DNA of 64,000 bases from Bacteroidota bacterium. GTDB taxonomy: Bacteria; Bacteroidota; Bacteroidia; Cytophagales; Cyclobacteriaceae. A program made the position numbers and the translations under genes. Where the stretch lies: the NCBI GenBank assembly GCA_947470895.1, contig CANIVF010000009.1:1-64000 (forward strand). The letters run 5' to 3'. The notes under the pieces were generated by a model. The model was not told the DNA's origin. It ran no database searches and was given only the letters and a program-made list of their open reading frames with translations. Shown here one piece after another: positions 7,692 through 16,105 of this stretch. Position 1 is the first letter of the stretch; every line of letters begins with the position of its first letter.

Positions 7692-9926
7692 ATGAAACTC
7701 GTATCATTTATCTATTTATCGCTAGTATTTGGATTGGCGGTGGCTCAAACCGGCACCCTTACAGGCATAGTGCGGATTGAAGGAAAGGCCATTGAATTCA
7801 TCAATGTCTTTTTATCAGGCACTAAGCTGGGCTCAACGACCAATGTGGAAGGAAAATTCAGTATAGGTGCTGTACCTGCAGGCAACTACGAAGTGAAAAT
7901 AACGGGCATCGGTTATCAAACTAAAATCCTGAATGTTACCGTGAAGTCAGGAGAAACTTCAAATGTGGATGTCGACATCAAAGAAGATGTATCGCAATTG
8001 CAAGAAGTGGTGATCACCGGCACGATGAAAGAAGTCACCAAGATGGATTCACCTATTCCGATCGAAGTGTATGCTCCCTCCTTCTTCATGAAAAATCAAA
8101 CTCCGAATATTTTCGAAGCGCTCTCGCTGGTGAATGGCGTGCAGCCACAAATCAATTGCAACGTATGTAACACGGGCGACATTCATATCAATGGATTGGA
8201 AGGGCCCTACACGATGATCTTGATTGATGGCATGCCTATCGTGAGCAGTTTATCTACAGTGTACGGATTAGCAGGTATTCCCAACAGCCTGGTGAAACGG
8301 ATGGAAATTGTGAAAGGCCCCGCATCCACACTGTATGGATCAGAAGCGGTAGGAGGTGTGATCAACATTATTACGAAAGAACCATTTTCTGTTCCAAGCT
8401 TTAAGGCTGATGTCTTTGCCACTTCTTTGGGAGAATACAATGTCGATGTTGCATCTGGATTCAAAGTTGGAAAAGCATCCAGTTTGATTGGTGTAAATTA
8501 CTTTAACTATGATCAGATGCGCGACATCAATGACGATAACTTTACGGATGTCACCTTGCAAAAAAGAATTTCATTCTTTAATAGGTGGAGCCTTCACAGA
8601 AAGTCTGGGAAGAATTTTTCGTTAGCCGGCCGATACATTCATGAAACCCGCTGGGGTGGAGAACTGCAATGGAATTCGTCTTTACGAGGTAGTGATCAGG
8701 TGTATGGTGAATCTATTTATACAGATCGTGTTGAGTTTATTGGTAGCTATCAATTCAATGCTTCTTCTCCATTGCAACTGGATTATTCTTATAACTATCA
8801 CAATCAGAATTCCTATTATGGCATTGTAAAATTTCTGGCCGAACAACAAATCGCCTTCACGCAACTTCGGTGGAACAAACAAGTTGGCAAACATGAATTA
8901 TTAGCGGGTACGCCATTGCGCTATGTATATTTCGATGACAACACCATTGGCACTTCGAACCTAAGTATGAATCAACCCAGTGTAACATTTTTACCGGGCG
9001 TGTTCATTCAAGATGATATCAAATTTTCCTCCAAGTTCTCTTCATTAGCAGGCTTGCGTTATGATCGTCACAATGTACACGGTAGCATCTGGACACCACG
9101 GTTAAGTTTCAAATTTTCACCTGATAAGAATAATACATTGCGATTAACCAGTGGCAGCGGTTATCGTGTTGTAAACTTATTTACAGAAGATCATGCAGCA
9201 CTCACGGGTTCGCGACAAGTTGAAATTCTAAACGACCTCAAACCAGAACAATCGTGGAACCTGAATCTTAACTACGCCCACAATATTCTTTTACAGGATG
9301 GTTTTATCAATCTCGATGCCAGTGTCTTTTACACCTACTTCACGAACAAAATTGTAGGAGACTTCCTGACTGATCCCAATAAAATCATTTATGATAATCT
9401 AGACGGTCATGCGATTTCGAAAGGAGTAACATTGAACGCAGATATGTCTTTTGCTCATGGATTAAAAATAATTTCAGGTGTTACGTTGATGGATGTTTAC
9501 CAGGTTCAAAATCAAAATGATATGGAAAAGAAAATTCCACAACTTCAAGCACCACGCTTCTCAGGAACCTTTACAGTAAGTCAATCGATTTCTTCAGCCA
9601 AAATGGAAATTGATTTAACAGGAAAAATTAATGGCCCGATGCACTTACCGGTAGTGGCTAATGATTATCGACCATCCATGTCGCCCTGGTTTGGACTGAT
9701 CAATCTTCAGATCACCAAGACCATTACCTCGCAACTGGATATGTATGCGGGAGTAAAAAACCTGCTGAACTTCGTTCCCAAAGATCCTTTCCTCCGTCCG
9801 TTTGATCCCTTCGATAAATATGTTTCTGAAAATAATCCAAACGGATATACTTTTGACACTTCGTATAACTATGCTCCTATACAAGGGGCAAAGATAATGA
9901 TAGGACTGAGATGGACAATTCAGTAA
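7692..9926 (+). CDS. TonB-dependent receptor with carboxypeptidase-regulatory-like domain
   Basis: The 744-residue outer-membrane protein has a signal peptide (about 1-19), a carboxypeptidase-regulatory-like beta domain (about 20-105, starting GTLTGIVRIEGKAIEF), a plug domain (about 120-235) with LIDGMPIVSS and RMEIVKGPASTLYGSEAVGG, and a barrel to the C-terminus ending GLRWTIQ. It should import a scarce ligand with energy from TonB. The plug holds a CNVC pair just before the ligand-facing loop (INCNVCNTGDIHINGLEG), suggesting a metal or metal complex. The strong promoter with an adjoining palindrome fits metal-responsive control. No substrate-binding lipoprotein is next to it. Confidence 0.9.
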   Translation: MKLVSFIYLSLVFGLAVAQTGTLTGIVRIEGKAIEFINVFLSGTKLGSTTNVEGKFSIGAVPAGNYEVKITGIGYQTKILNVTVKSGETSNVDVDIKEDVSQLQEVVITGTMKEVTKMDSPIPIEVYAPSFFMKNQTPNIFEALSLVNGVQPQINCNVCNTGDIHINGLEGPYTMILIDGMPIVSSLSTVYGLAGIPNSLVKRMEIVKGPASTLYGSEAVGGVINIITKEPFSVPSFKADVFATSLGEYNVDVASGFKVGKASSLIGVNYFNYDQMRDINDDNFTDVTLQKRISFFNRWSLHRKSGKNFSLAGRYIHETRWGGELQWNSSLRGSDQVYGESIYTDRVEFIGSYQFNASSPLQLDYSYNYHNQNSYYGIVKFLAEQQIAFTQLRWNKQVGKHELLAGTPLRYVYFDDNTIGTSNLSMNQPSVTFLPGVFIQDDIKFSSKFSSLAGLRYDRHNVHGSIWTPRLSFKFSPDKNNTLRLTSGSGYRVVNLFTEDHAALTGSRQVEILNDLKPEQSWNLNLNYAHNILLQDGFINLDASVFYTYFTNKIVGDFLTDPNKIIYDNLDGHAISKGVTLNADMSFAHGLKIISGVTLMDVYQVQNQNDMEKKIPQLQAPRFSGTFTVSQSISSAKMEIDLTGKINGPMHLPVVANDYRPSMSPWFGLINLQITKTITSQLDMYAGVKNLLNFVPKDPFLRPFDPFDKYVSENNPNGYTFDTSYNYAPIQGAKIMIGLRWTIQ

Positions 9927-9934
9927 CGAGAGAA

Positions 9935-11014
9935 CTAACGCAACAGATTCGCAAGTACTTCATCCAAATGGGAAGGAGAAATATTCTTTCCAATAATTTT
10001 CCCTTCAGGATCAATCAGGATATTTTGAGGCACTGATTTTATTCCATATTGTAAAGCCACTTCATTTTTCCAGAATTTCAAATCTGACAACTGCGTCCAG
10101 GAAAGTTTGTCTTTGCGAATTGCTTTAGCCCAACTATTCCTATTATTATCCAGTGAAATACCAAGTATGGTAAAACTTTTGTTGCTGTATTTATGAAACG
10201 CATTTACAAGTATAGGATTCTCTACGCGGCAAGGCCTGCACCAACTCGCCCAAAAATCCATCAATACATACTTCCCCCTAAATGAAGAAAGTCTGATTTC
10301 GTGATCAAGGGTATCGCGTTGTAAAAAATCAGGTGCTACCGAACCAATAGAAGTTTGTTTAGCAATGAGTATATCTTTATAAATCGCTTTTCCGGATTGA
10401 GATTTTTTAATATCGGTTGATAACAATTCAAACATAGACATGCCATACTTTACATTGGGAATAAAACTTCCGTCCATGGAGAAATTCTGTATGGTATAAA
10501 GACTTACAAAAGAAGCTGGATGATCATTAATAAACTTGCTAATTACTTTTGCCCGTTCATCATCTGCAGCATGCATTATCGGAGAAGAGACCCTTTTGAA
10601 GTCATCCAGATCTTTTTGATTCTGTCCACCCTGCACGTTAGCCAAGCGCAAAGAATCTTTCGCCATAATAGCTACGGGTACTTCATCAAGAAATAACTCC
10701 ATAATATTGCCGAGTCTTGGACTTTGATCTGACTCTGAACAGTACTTTAAAACAAGATAGGCGAAAGAAGGATCCTGCAGTTTTCCCGCGAGCGTAAATT
10801 TTCCGTTGGTGGACTCTGCTGTATACTCAGTCCAGTGAGATATATCCCGCACGGTTAAAATGACCTTGGCAGGGACTTTCAAATTCTCTACTTCCAATTT
10901 TATTTGAAACGATTGGACCTTCTGAGCGAAAAGCAAGGGACCATCCAATGCGGCAGTAATCAGAAAAATTATAAAGAGGAGAAATCTGGTTATGAAAGTC
11001 CTTATGAAAATCAT
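9935..11014 (-). CDS. TlpA/ResA-like thiol-disulfide oxidoreductase with DUF4369-type domain
   Basis: The 359-residue protein starts with a membrane/signal segment (about 8-31) and has two parts. The N-terminal region (about 35-140) looks like the DUF4369 beta domain found in many Bacteroidota thioredoxin-like exoproteins. The C-terminal region (about 220-359) is a thioredoxin fold with VLMDFWASWCRPCRVENP and the redox pair C259/C262, plus a cis-proline segment near KSVPQNILIDPEGKIIG. It would reduce or isomerise disulfides in the periplasm. Its start overlaps the stop of the upstream amidohydrolase gene by 4 bp, so the two are translationally coupled. Confidence 0.88.
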   Translation of the reverse strand: MIFIRTFITRFLLFIIFLITAALDGPLLFAQKVQSFQIKLEVENLKVPAKVILTVRDISHWTEYTAESTNGKFTLAGKLQDPSFAYLVLKYCSESDQSPRLGNIMELFLDEVPVAIMAKDSLRLANVQGGQNQKDLDDFKRVSSPIMHAADDERAKVISKFINDHPASFVSLYTIQNFSMDGSFIPNVKYGMSMFELLSTDIKKSQSGKAIYKDILIAKQTSIGSVAPDFLQRDTLDHEIRLSSFRGKYVLMDFWASWCRPCRVENPILVNAFHKYSNKSFTILGISLDNNRNSWAKAIRKDKLSWTQLSDLKFWKNEVALQYGIKSVPQNILIDPEGKIIGKNISPSHLDEVLANLLR

Positions 11015-12291
11015 TTCTCAAGCTTAATCACCTTACCACCTTTCATGACAAATTTGATTTTTTTTAGTTCATTGATGTCCTTTAACGGATCACCTTTTAC
11101 AGCAACAATGTCTGCAAATTTACCAGCCTCAATGGTGCCAAGGTCATTTGATTTACCCAGCGCATCAGCATTTACTTTGGTACCCGCCATGATCGCTTGC
11201 ATAGGTGTCATTCCAAGGCGCACCAATTCGGAAAACTCATTGGCGCAGTACTCAGGATACGTTCCTGTAAGGTCAGTGCCGACACCCACCTTTACTCCTG
11301 CTTTGATCGCTTTTGCTAACATTAACTCTGTTTGTGGACGGTATTTTTTAGTGATGGCAATCGCTTTGGCTAACGCCTGACTGTTTTCATTAAATTCCAG
11401 AAACCATTTACCAATAGTGAGTGTAGGAATCAAATACGTTCCATTCTTTAAGAAAAGATCAATTCCTTCATCATCCAGAAAAGAACCATGCTCTATCGTT
11501 TTTGCACCTGCGCGAATGGCCATCGTAATACCTTCTGCGCTGTGAGCATGCGCCATTACAGGAACATCTCTACGCGTAGCTTCATCCATCGCCACTGTTA
11601 ATTCTTCTTTGCTAAAGTGAACATTTTGAGGATTGTCCCCGGCCGTCATAAATGCTCCTGTTACCAGCAGTTTTATCCAATCACTTCCATATTTTATTTC
11701 ATTACGAACAGCTTTGCGCAACTCTTCAGGTCCATCTACTACCAGGCCATCCACCTTTACACCCGTTTGTTCATCAGAGAAAAAATTGAGATCACCTCCT
11801 CCACCGGTCACTGAAATCCAATGACCTGCGCCAAAAATGCGCGGGCCCTGAAAGGCTCCTTTGTTGATGGCATCTCTTACAGCAAAATGAGCATACCCTA
11901 CATCCAAATCACCCGGCACCCGAATAGATGTCCAGCCTGCCTTAAGCATGCCTTGCACATTGGTCAGGCATTGCAAAGCTTTATCAGCGGATGAATTCTC
12001 TAAATGATAGATTTGATAATCATCATGAGCATTTCCGAGCGGATGACAGTGCATATCAATGAAGCCAGGCATGAGTGTATAATCCCCCAGGTCAATAATA
12101 GTTATGCCCGATGGAATGTTCTCCTTCTTACCAACTGAAATGATGCGCTCACCTTCTATGATGACAGCCGCGTTGGTTATTGTTTTGCCTGTTCCATCAA
12201 TCAACGCTTTGGAGATGATGGCTGTCTTTTGAGAAAAGGCGGAAGTAATAACCAAGCAGAAAAAAAATATTTTGAGCAGATTAGATTTCAT
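11011..12291 (-). CDS. Exported amidohydrolase-family protein (imidazolonepropionase-like)
   Basis: I prefer the ATG at 12291, which puts a signal peptide (MKSNLLKIFFFCLVITSAFS) at the start; an ATG at 12312 adds seven residues. The 426-residue mature form is a metal-dependent amidohydrolase: MPGFIDMHCHPLGN gives the HxH metal pair, the central part holds a likely carboxylated-lysine region (GSDWIKLLVTGAF), followed by VMAHAHSAEG, TIEHGSFLDD and VGVGTDLTG for further ligands, and a C-terminal strand pair (GKFADIVAVKGDPL). Members act as prolidases, imidazolonepropionases or other cyclic amidases. The substrate cannot be read here. It is cotranscribed with the overlapping TlpA-like gene. Confidence 0.88.
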   Translation of the reverse strand: MKSNLLKIFFFCLVITSAFSQKTAIISKALIDGTGKTITNAAVIIEGERIISVGKKENIPSGITIIDLGDYTLMPGFIDMHCHPLGNAHDDYQIYHLENSSADKALQCLTNVQGMLKAGWTSIRVPGDLDVGYAHFAVRDAINKGAFQGPRIFGAGHWISVTGGGGDLNFFSDEQTGVKVDGLVVDGPEELRKAVRNEIKYGSDWIKLLVTGAFMTAGDNPQNVHFSKEELTVAMDEATRRDVPVMAHAHSAEGITMAIRAGAKTIEHGSFLDDEGIDLFLKNGTYLIPTLTIGKWFLEFNENSQALAKAIAITKKYRPQTELMLAKAIKAGVKVGVGTDLTGTYPEYCANEFSELVRLGMTPMQAIMAGTKVNADALGKSNDLGTIEAGKFADIVAVKGDPLKDINELKKIKFVMKGGKVIKLEK

Positions 12292-12388
12292 AGGAAGAGG
12301 ATAAGGTCTCAATTTCGGTAAATTAGATTAATGACTCAACACGAATTATTTTTCGTAATACAACAGATTTAAAGATGAAATGTGTACA

Positions 12389-12823
12389 CTACTTGATCAA
12401 CACCGCCTCCTCCAAAATAAAATTTCCATGCTCCAAATCAGCATCGTTGAGTTTTAACTTCCCTTTCACACGAATGTATTGATCCGGCTCAAATTTCCCA
12501 GGCTTCACTTTAAAAAATATTTCAGCGATAGATTCTGGCCCTGCACCTCCACAAAAGAAACACTGACTGTAAGGGAACTTCGATAAAATGATATACGCAT
12601 TACCTTCTACATCGATAGGCAAATAATAACCTTCTAAGCTGAATTCCTTTCCTACCATACTTTTTAAATCTGCAGAAAACGTAGGAAATAAAAAATACTC
12701 AGCAGCCTTTTCGTTGTACTTCGCATCAAATTTGGTTTTAGCAAACGCTAGCCAGCCATCGGTTTGCGCGGAAACTGAAAAAGAAATTATAAAAAAAGCG
12801 AATAGGACAATAGAACGTAACAT
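12389..12823 (-). CDS. Small secreted protein, DUF3299-like, linked to ABC cassette
   Basis: With the start at 12823 the 144-residue protein opens with a signal peptide (MLRSIVLFAFFIISFSVSAQ). The remainder contains GKEFSLEGYYLPIDVEGNAY, a CFFCGG cysteine pair and a beta-strand-rich end (YIRVKGKLKLNDADLEHG), an OB-fold-like pattern resembling DUF3299 proteins. It would be periplasmic. It lies 72 bp downstream of the ABC permease in the same direction, an association known for DUF3299 proteins in other phyla, so a substrate-handling or metal-related role is a guess from context. The CxxC pair could bind a metal or be redox-active. Confidence 0.6.
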   Translation of the reverse strand: MLRSIVLFAFFIISFSVSAQTDGWLAFAKTKFDAKYNEKAAEYFLFPTFSADLKSMVGKEFSLEGYYLPIDVEGNAYIILSKFPYSQCFFCGGAGPESIAEIFFKVKPGKFEPDQYIRVKGKLKLNDADLEHGNFILEEAVLIK

Positions 12824-12895
12824 AGTTTGATAATTAACACTCAAAAATAATCAATTGCATGGATCGCTAATCCAAAACCCTGCCAACGGTAAAAA

Positions 12896-14134
12896 TCAAT
12901 TTCCCGCCAGCACTTTATGAATATCGGTGCGATAAGCCTGAAATGCCGGGATGAGAGAACAGATAATCCCCAACACAATGCTACCCACCAGCAAATAGAC
13001 TTCCTCTACATAAAAGATCATAGCCGAAATGCCGGTCTTCTGACTTTCCTCCACCAGCGCAGTAAACAAATACAGAACACCATGACCCAATGCCAGCCCG
13101 ATAATGCTTCCCAAGAATGTCAACGTAGTGCCTTCCATCAACGTAGTCATGAACAACTTCGATTTGCTTGCTCCCATCGAGCGCATGATAGCTAAATCAT
13201 ACTGACGTTCTTTCAAAGAATTATACAACGCAATGAAAATACTCAAAGCAGAAATAAATATGATCACATACGCAAATCCTGTCATCGCCTCCACACCTAC
13301 ACCAAGAATTGAAAAAAGTCTCGCTGCCTCAAAAGATGGAGAAGCAGCCTGCATGCTGGTTTGACTATTGATATACCTAGGCAACTGCAATGCTGCTATT
13401 GGATTTCTGTATTTAATTAATAAGGAAGTGATCTCTTTTGTTGAATCACTCGATTCCACGGACGGAACCAATCGTGATGGATTGCTCATGGAGTCAGCAG
13501 TGTGTTTCTCACCATCATGTTCATCATGAACACTCCAAATACTGAAAATATTGGTGAAGATTAAATTGTCAATTACACTGCTGGTCTTCTTTAAAATTCC
13601 CTTCACTAAAAAAGGATGGGCTTCATGGGCGCTACCTTCTTTCGTAAGGCCGTGCGAACTTTCAAATTTGTCACCTTCTTTTAACTGAAGTAGCTTAGCA
13701 GCATTGTCACCGACTACAACCTCCATATCCGCATTCCACCAATCACCCGAAGCCAACTCGGCTTTATACAACTCCATGTATTGTCTGTTCGTACCGATGA
13801 TTCTGAAATTTTGATAGCTATCACCCAACGCAAGTGGAATCGCACTTTTCACCAATCGATGCTTAGCCAATCGATCGGCTTCATATAATTTGATATTGCC
13901 AGTAGGAAAATCGATATGAAAAATATTACACAGAATTAACTGAAGCGGACTTCCCTTTGCTCCCACCACCAGATCAATTCCTTTTGTGTTATCTGAAATT
14001 TTCTCTTTTAGTTGATTACTGAATAAAAGTAAAATGGTAATAACTGCAATACCCAATGCCAGCAATACAATATTCAGGAGCGTATTCAGCGGCTTTGCTT
14101 TGAGGTAACTGACAACAAGTGATAAAAGATTCAT
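12896..14134 (-). CDS. ABC transporter permease, FtsX/MacB type
   Basis: The 412-residue protein has one N-terminal span (about 15-38), a long extracytoplasmic domain (about 40-270, MacB-periplasmic-core-like) and a C-terminal FtsX domain with three spans (about 275-405), including LKERQYDLAIMRSMGASKSK, the cytoplasmic coupling segment of the type VII ABC fold. Its start codon overlaps the ATPase stop by one base. Such proteins move lipoproteins or peptides across the periplasm by mechanotransmission instead of translocating substrates through the membrane. Substrate is unknown; the downstream secreted protein may be the partner. Confidence 0.88.
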   Translation of the reverse strand: MNLLSLVVSYLKAKPLNTLLNIVLLALGIAVITILLLFSNQLKEKISDNTKGIDLVVGAKGSPLQLILCNIFHIDFPTGNIKLYEADRLAKHRLVKSAIPLALGDSYQNFRIIGTNRQYMELYKAELASGDWWNADMEVVVGDNAAKLLQLKEGDKFESSHGLTKEGSAHEAHPFLVKGILKKTSSVIDNLIFTNIFSIWSVHDEHDGEKHTADSMSNPSRLVPSVESSDSTKEITSLLIKYRNPIAALQLPRYINSQTSMQAASPSFEAARLFSILGVGVEAMTGFAYVIIFISALSIFIALYNSLKERQYDLAIMRSMGASKSKLFMTTLMEGTTLTFLGSIIGLALGHGVLYLFTALVEESQKTGISAMIFYVEEVYLLVGSIVLGIICSLIPAFQAYRTDIHKVLAGN

Positions 14135-14760
14135 CAGAGTTGGATCAGGTTTTTGATTTTATTCTTTAATCGCTGGTCGTGTGTGGCAATGACAAGCGTG
14201 GCTTTATTTTGTTCGGCTATGGACATAAGTAAATCACTCACGCGATCGCAATTTTTATCATCCAACGCAGAGGTAGGTTCATCGGCCAGGATAACCGAAG
14301 GCTTATTTAAAATTGCGCGGGCGATGGCTACTCGTTGTGCCTGTCCTAAACTTAATTCGCGAATAGCAGCATGTTGCTTTACACCAATGCCTAATTGATT
14401 CAACACTTCCGCTACTCTTTCTTTATCTTGTTTTAATCCCGCCAGAAAAGGTGCCATCAATAAATTCTTTTCTACGGATAACGCACTAATCAAATGATTG
14501 CGCTGAAAAATAAATCCATAATGTTGTCCACGAAAGCGATCCAGGGCAGATTCGGAAAGTTTCGTAATATCGGTTCCGTGTACCTCAATGGTTCCTTGTT
14601 GAGATCTGAGTAATCCACCCAACAAATGAACAAGTGTAGTTTTTCCACTTCCTGACTCACCCAACAGTAGAAATTGTTCTCCTGTTTGAATAGTCAAGTC
14701 GGTAAATTGAATTTTCCCTTCCGCACAATAAGAATAGGAAAGAGATCTGGTTTTAATCAT
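14134..14760 (-). CDS. ABC transporter ATP-binding protein, LolD-like
   Basis: I start at the ATG at 14760 (MIKTRSLSYSY); the frame is open to 14805 but the added residues look unlike the family. The product of about 208 residues has Walker A GESGSGKTT, signature LSLGQAQRVAIARAIL, Walker B VILADEPTSALD and a switch histidine in IATHD, so it is a complete ATPase. The order ATPase, FtsX-type permease, secreted protein is one operon on the minus strand. It supplies energy to the permease encoded next. Confidence 0.92.
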   Translation of the reverse strand: MIKTRSLSYSYCAEGKIQFTDLTIQTGEQFLLLGESGSGKTTLVHLLGGLLRSQQGTIEVHGTDITKLSESALDRFRGQHYGFIFQRNHLISALSVEKNLLMAPFLAGLKQDKERVAEVLNQLGIGVKQHAAIRELSLGQAQRVAIARAILNKPSVILADEPTSALDDKNCDRVSDLLMSIAEQNKATLVIATHDQRLKNKIKNLIQL

Positions 14761-14874
14761 TCCTGTTTTGCTTGAAATTCCGCTTCTTCTAAAAATTCCT
14801 GACATCAGATTACCAGTGTCCGAATCGATTGCGATGCGAAAGATAACAGATGCTGCTGACCTATGTTAGACCGA

Positions 14875-15633
14875 TTATCCAATAAAGCGAATTTCCTTCA
14901 GATCATACGATCTAGCGCCCGCTTGCATCTTAATCAATAATTTTCCGTGCTGGTCAATACCCTCAATCACCCCTTGCGTTTCTCCAGTGTCATCTATAAA
15001 CTTTCGAAGTTCCCCTTTTCCATACAGGGAATTCAGGTAATCATTTTTCAACTCCAGTATTTTACCCGATCGCAATTGAAGATATCGCCTCTCAAGGAAT
15101 TCTAATAACATCGATAACTCATCATACAAGTTGAAGTCATGACCTGTTATAGCCTTCATTGAACCGGCCGACTCCATAAAAAAAGAATCCTGATTCACAT
15201 TTAATCCAATTCCAATCACGCTGCATTGAATCATGTCTCCGGCCAATGAATTTTCGATCAAAATACCGCATACCTTTTTACTATTGATTAAAATATCATT
15301 AGGCCATTTGATCTTAATGTCGCCATGAATCCGGTGAGTAAGAAAATCGCGAAGCGCTAGAGAAGCAGCAATGGTAAGATTGAATTGGTCGATCGGTCTT
15401 AAGAAAGTTGGTCGCACAATTAACGAGAACGTTAAGTTCTTTTGAGGATCAGCAAGCCATGAATTGCCTCGTTGTCCGCGTCCTTTAGTCTGACTATCGG
15501 TAATAACTATCGTTCCCTCTGAGGTAGACGTAAGTTGACAAAGTTCGGATGCAAGCGTATTGGTGGAGTGACATTCTGGCACATAAACCAGATTCTTACC
15601 CATGAAAAGCGTATTGGCAGGGATTTTATACAA
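14875..15633 (-). CDS. birA: Biotin-[acetyl-CoA-carboxylase] ligase, monofunctional
   Basis: The 252-residue protein is a biotin protein ligase: it makes biotinyl-AMP and biotinylates the carboxyl carrier protein. Visible motifs are ECHSTNTLA (substrate loop), KGRGQRGNSWLADPQKNLTF (the adenylate-binding GRGRxG-type loop), IKWPNDILINSKKVCGILIE and GIGLNVNQ. There is no N-terminal winged helix, so it cannot be a BirA-type repressor. The start is uncertain: TTG at 15633 keeps the NTLFMGK segment that I believe is conserved in related genomes, while an ATG lies at 15603. It is divergent from rsfS across about 53 bp. Confidence 0.93.
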   Translation of the reverse strand: MYKIPANTLFMGKNLVYVPECHSTNTLASELCQLTSTSEGTIVITDSQTKGRGQRGNSWLADPQKNLTFSLIVRPTFLRPIDQFNLTIAASLALRDFLTHRIHGDIKIKWPNDILINSKKVCGILIENSLAGDMIQCSVIGIGLNVNQDSFFMESAGSMKAITGHDFNLYDELSMLLEFLERRYLQLRSGKILELKNDYLNSLYGKGELRKFIDDTGETQGVIEGIDQHGKLLIKMQAGARSYDLKEIRFIG

Positions 15634-15644
15634 GGTATTTTGGT

Positions 15645-15652
15645 TAGCTTTG
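15645..15652 (+). promoter_or_regulatory. Candidate -7 element of rsfS (TAGCTTTG)
   Basis: TAGCTTTG matches TAnnTTTG and sits 35 bp before the rsfS start in the short divergent region with birA. The -33 region has only TTTT, so the promoter is incomplete to the eye. Confidence 0.35.
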
Positions 15653-15686
15653 CAAATTGTTCAAATTAAAAAACCTAAAATAGTTA

Positions 15687-16058
15687 ATGGCGAAAAAAAA
15701 GAAGGGGCCTGATTCACAAAAGCTAACAAAAGCAATCGTAAAAGGCATGCAGGAGAAAAAGGCTTCGGAAATCGTGGTGCTGGATTTAAGAGAAGTTAAA
15801 AACGCTGTCGCGGACTTTTTTGTAATCTGTTCTGGTAATTCCGACAAGCAATTAGAGGCCATTAGCGACTCTGTGGATGAAGAAGTGTTCAAGGCCACGA
15901 AAGAAAAACCATGGCACGCAGAGGGCAAAAGCAATAAAGAGTGGATGATTCTCGACTATATCAATGTAGTCACTCACATTTTCAGAAAAGACCGAAGACA
16001 CTTCTATGCATTAGAAAAGTTGTGGGGTGATGCGGTGATCACTGAAATGGAAGACTAA
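15687..16058 (+). CDS. rsfS: Ribosomal silencing factor RsfS (Iojap/YbeB)
   Basis: The 123-residue protein fits RsfS, which binds ribosomal protein uL14 and blocks subunit joining in slow growth. Family motifs are present: IVVLDLREVKNAVADFFVIC (about 32-51), SGNSDKQLEAISDSV, KPWHAEGKSNKEWMILDYI and VVTHIFRKDRRHFYALEKLW. The length is typical. The first residues (MAKKKKGPDSQKL) form a basic tail. ftsH follows 47 bp later in the same direction, an arrangement I know from other Bacteroidota, and both are likely cotranscribed. Confidence 0.95.
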   Translation: MAKKKKGPDSQKLTKAIVKGMQEKKASEIVVLDLREVKNAVADFFVICSGNSDKQLEAISDSVDEEVFKATKEKPWHAEGKSNKEWMILDYINVVTHIFRKDRRHFYALEKLWGDAVITEMED

Positions 16059-16105
16059 GAACTTAAATCGTTTATAGACGTTATTCAATTGTAATTTTTA
16101 AAGGA

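Noticed and set aside
10904-11380. 158-residue plus-strand open frame opposite the TlpA/amidohydrolase junction
   Set aside because: Overlaps two supported genes and shows no family features.
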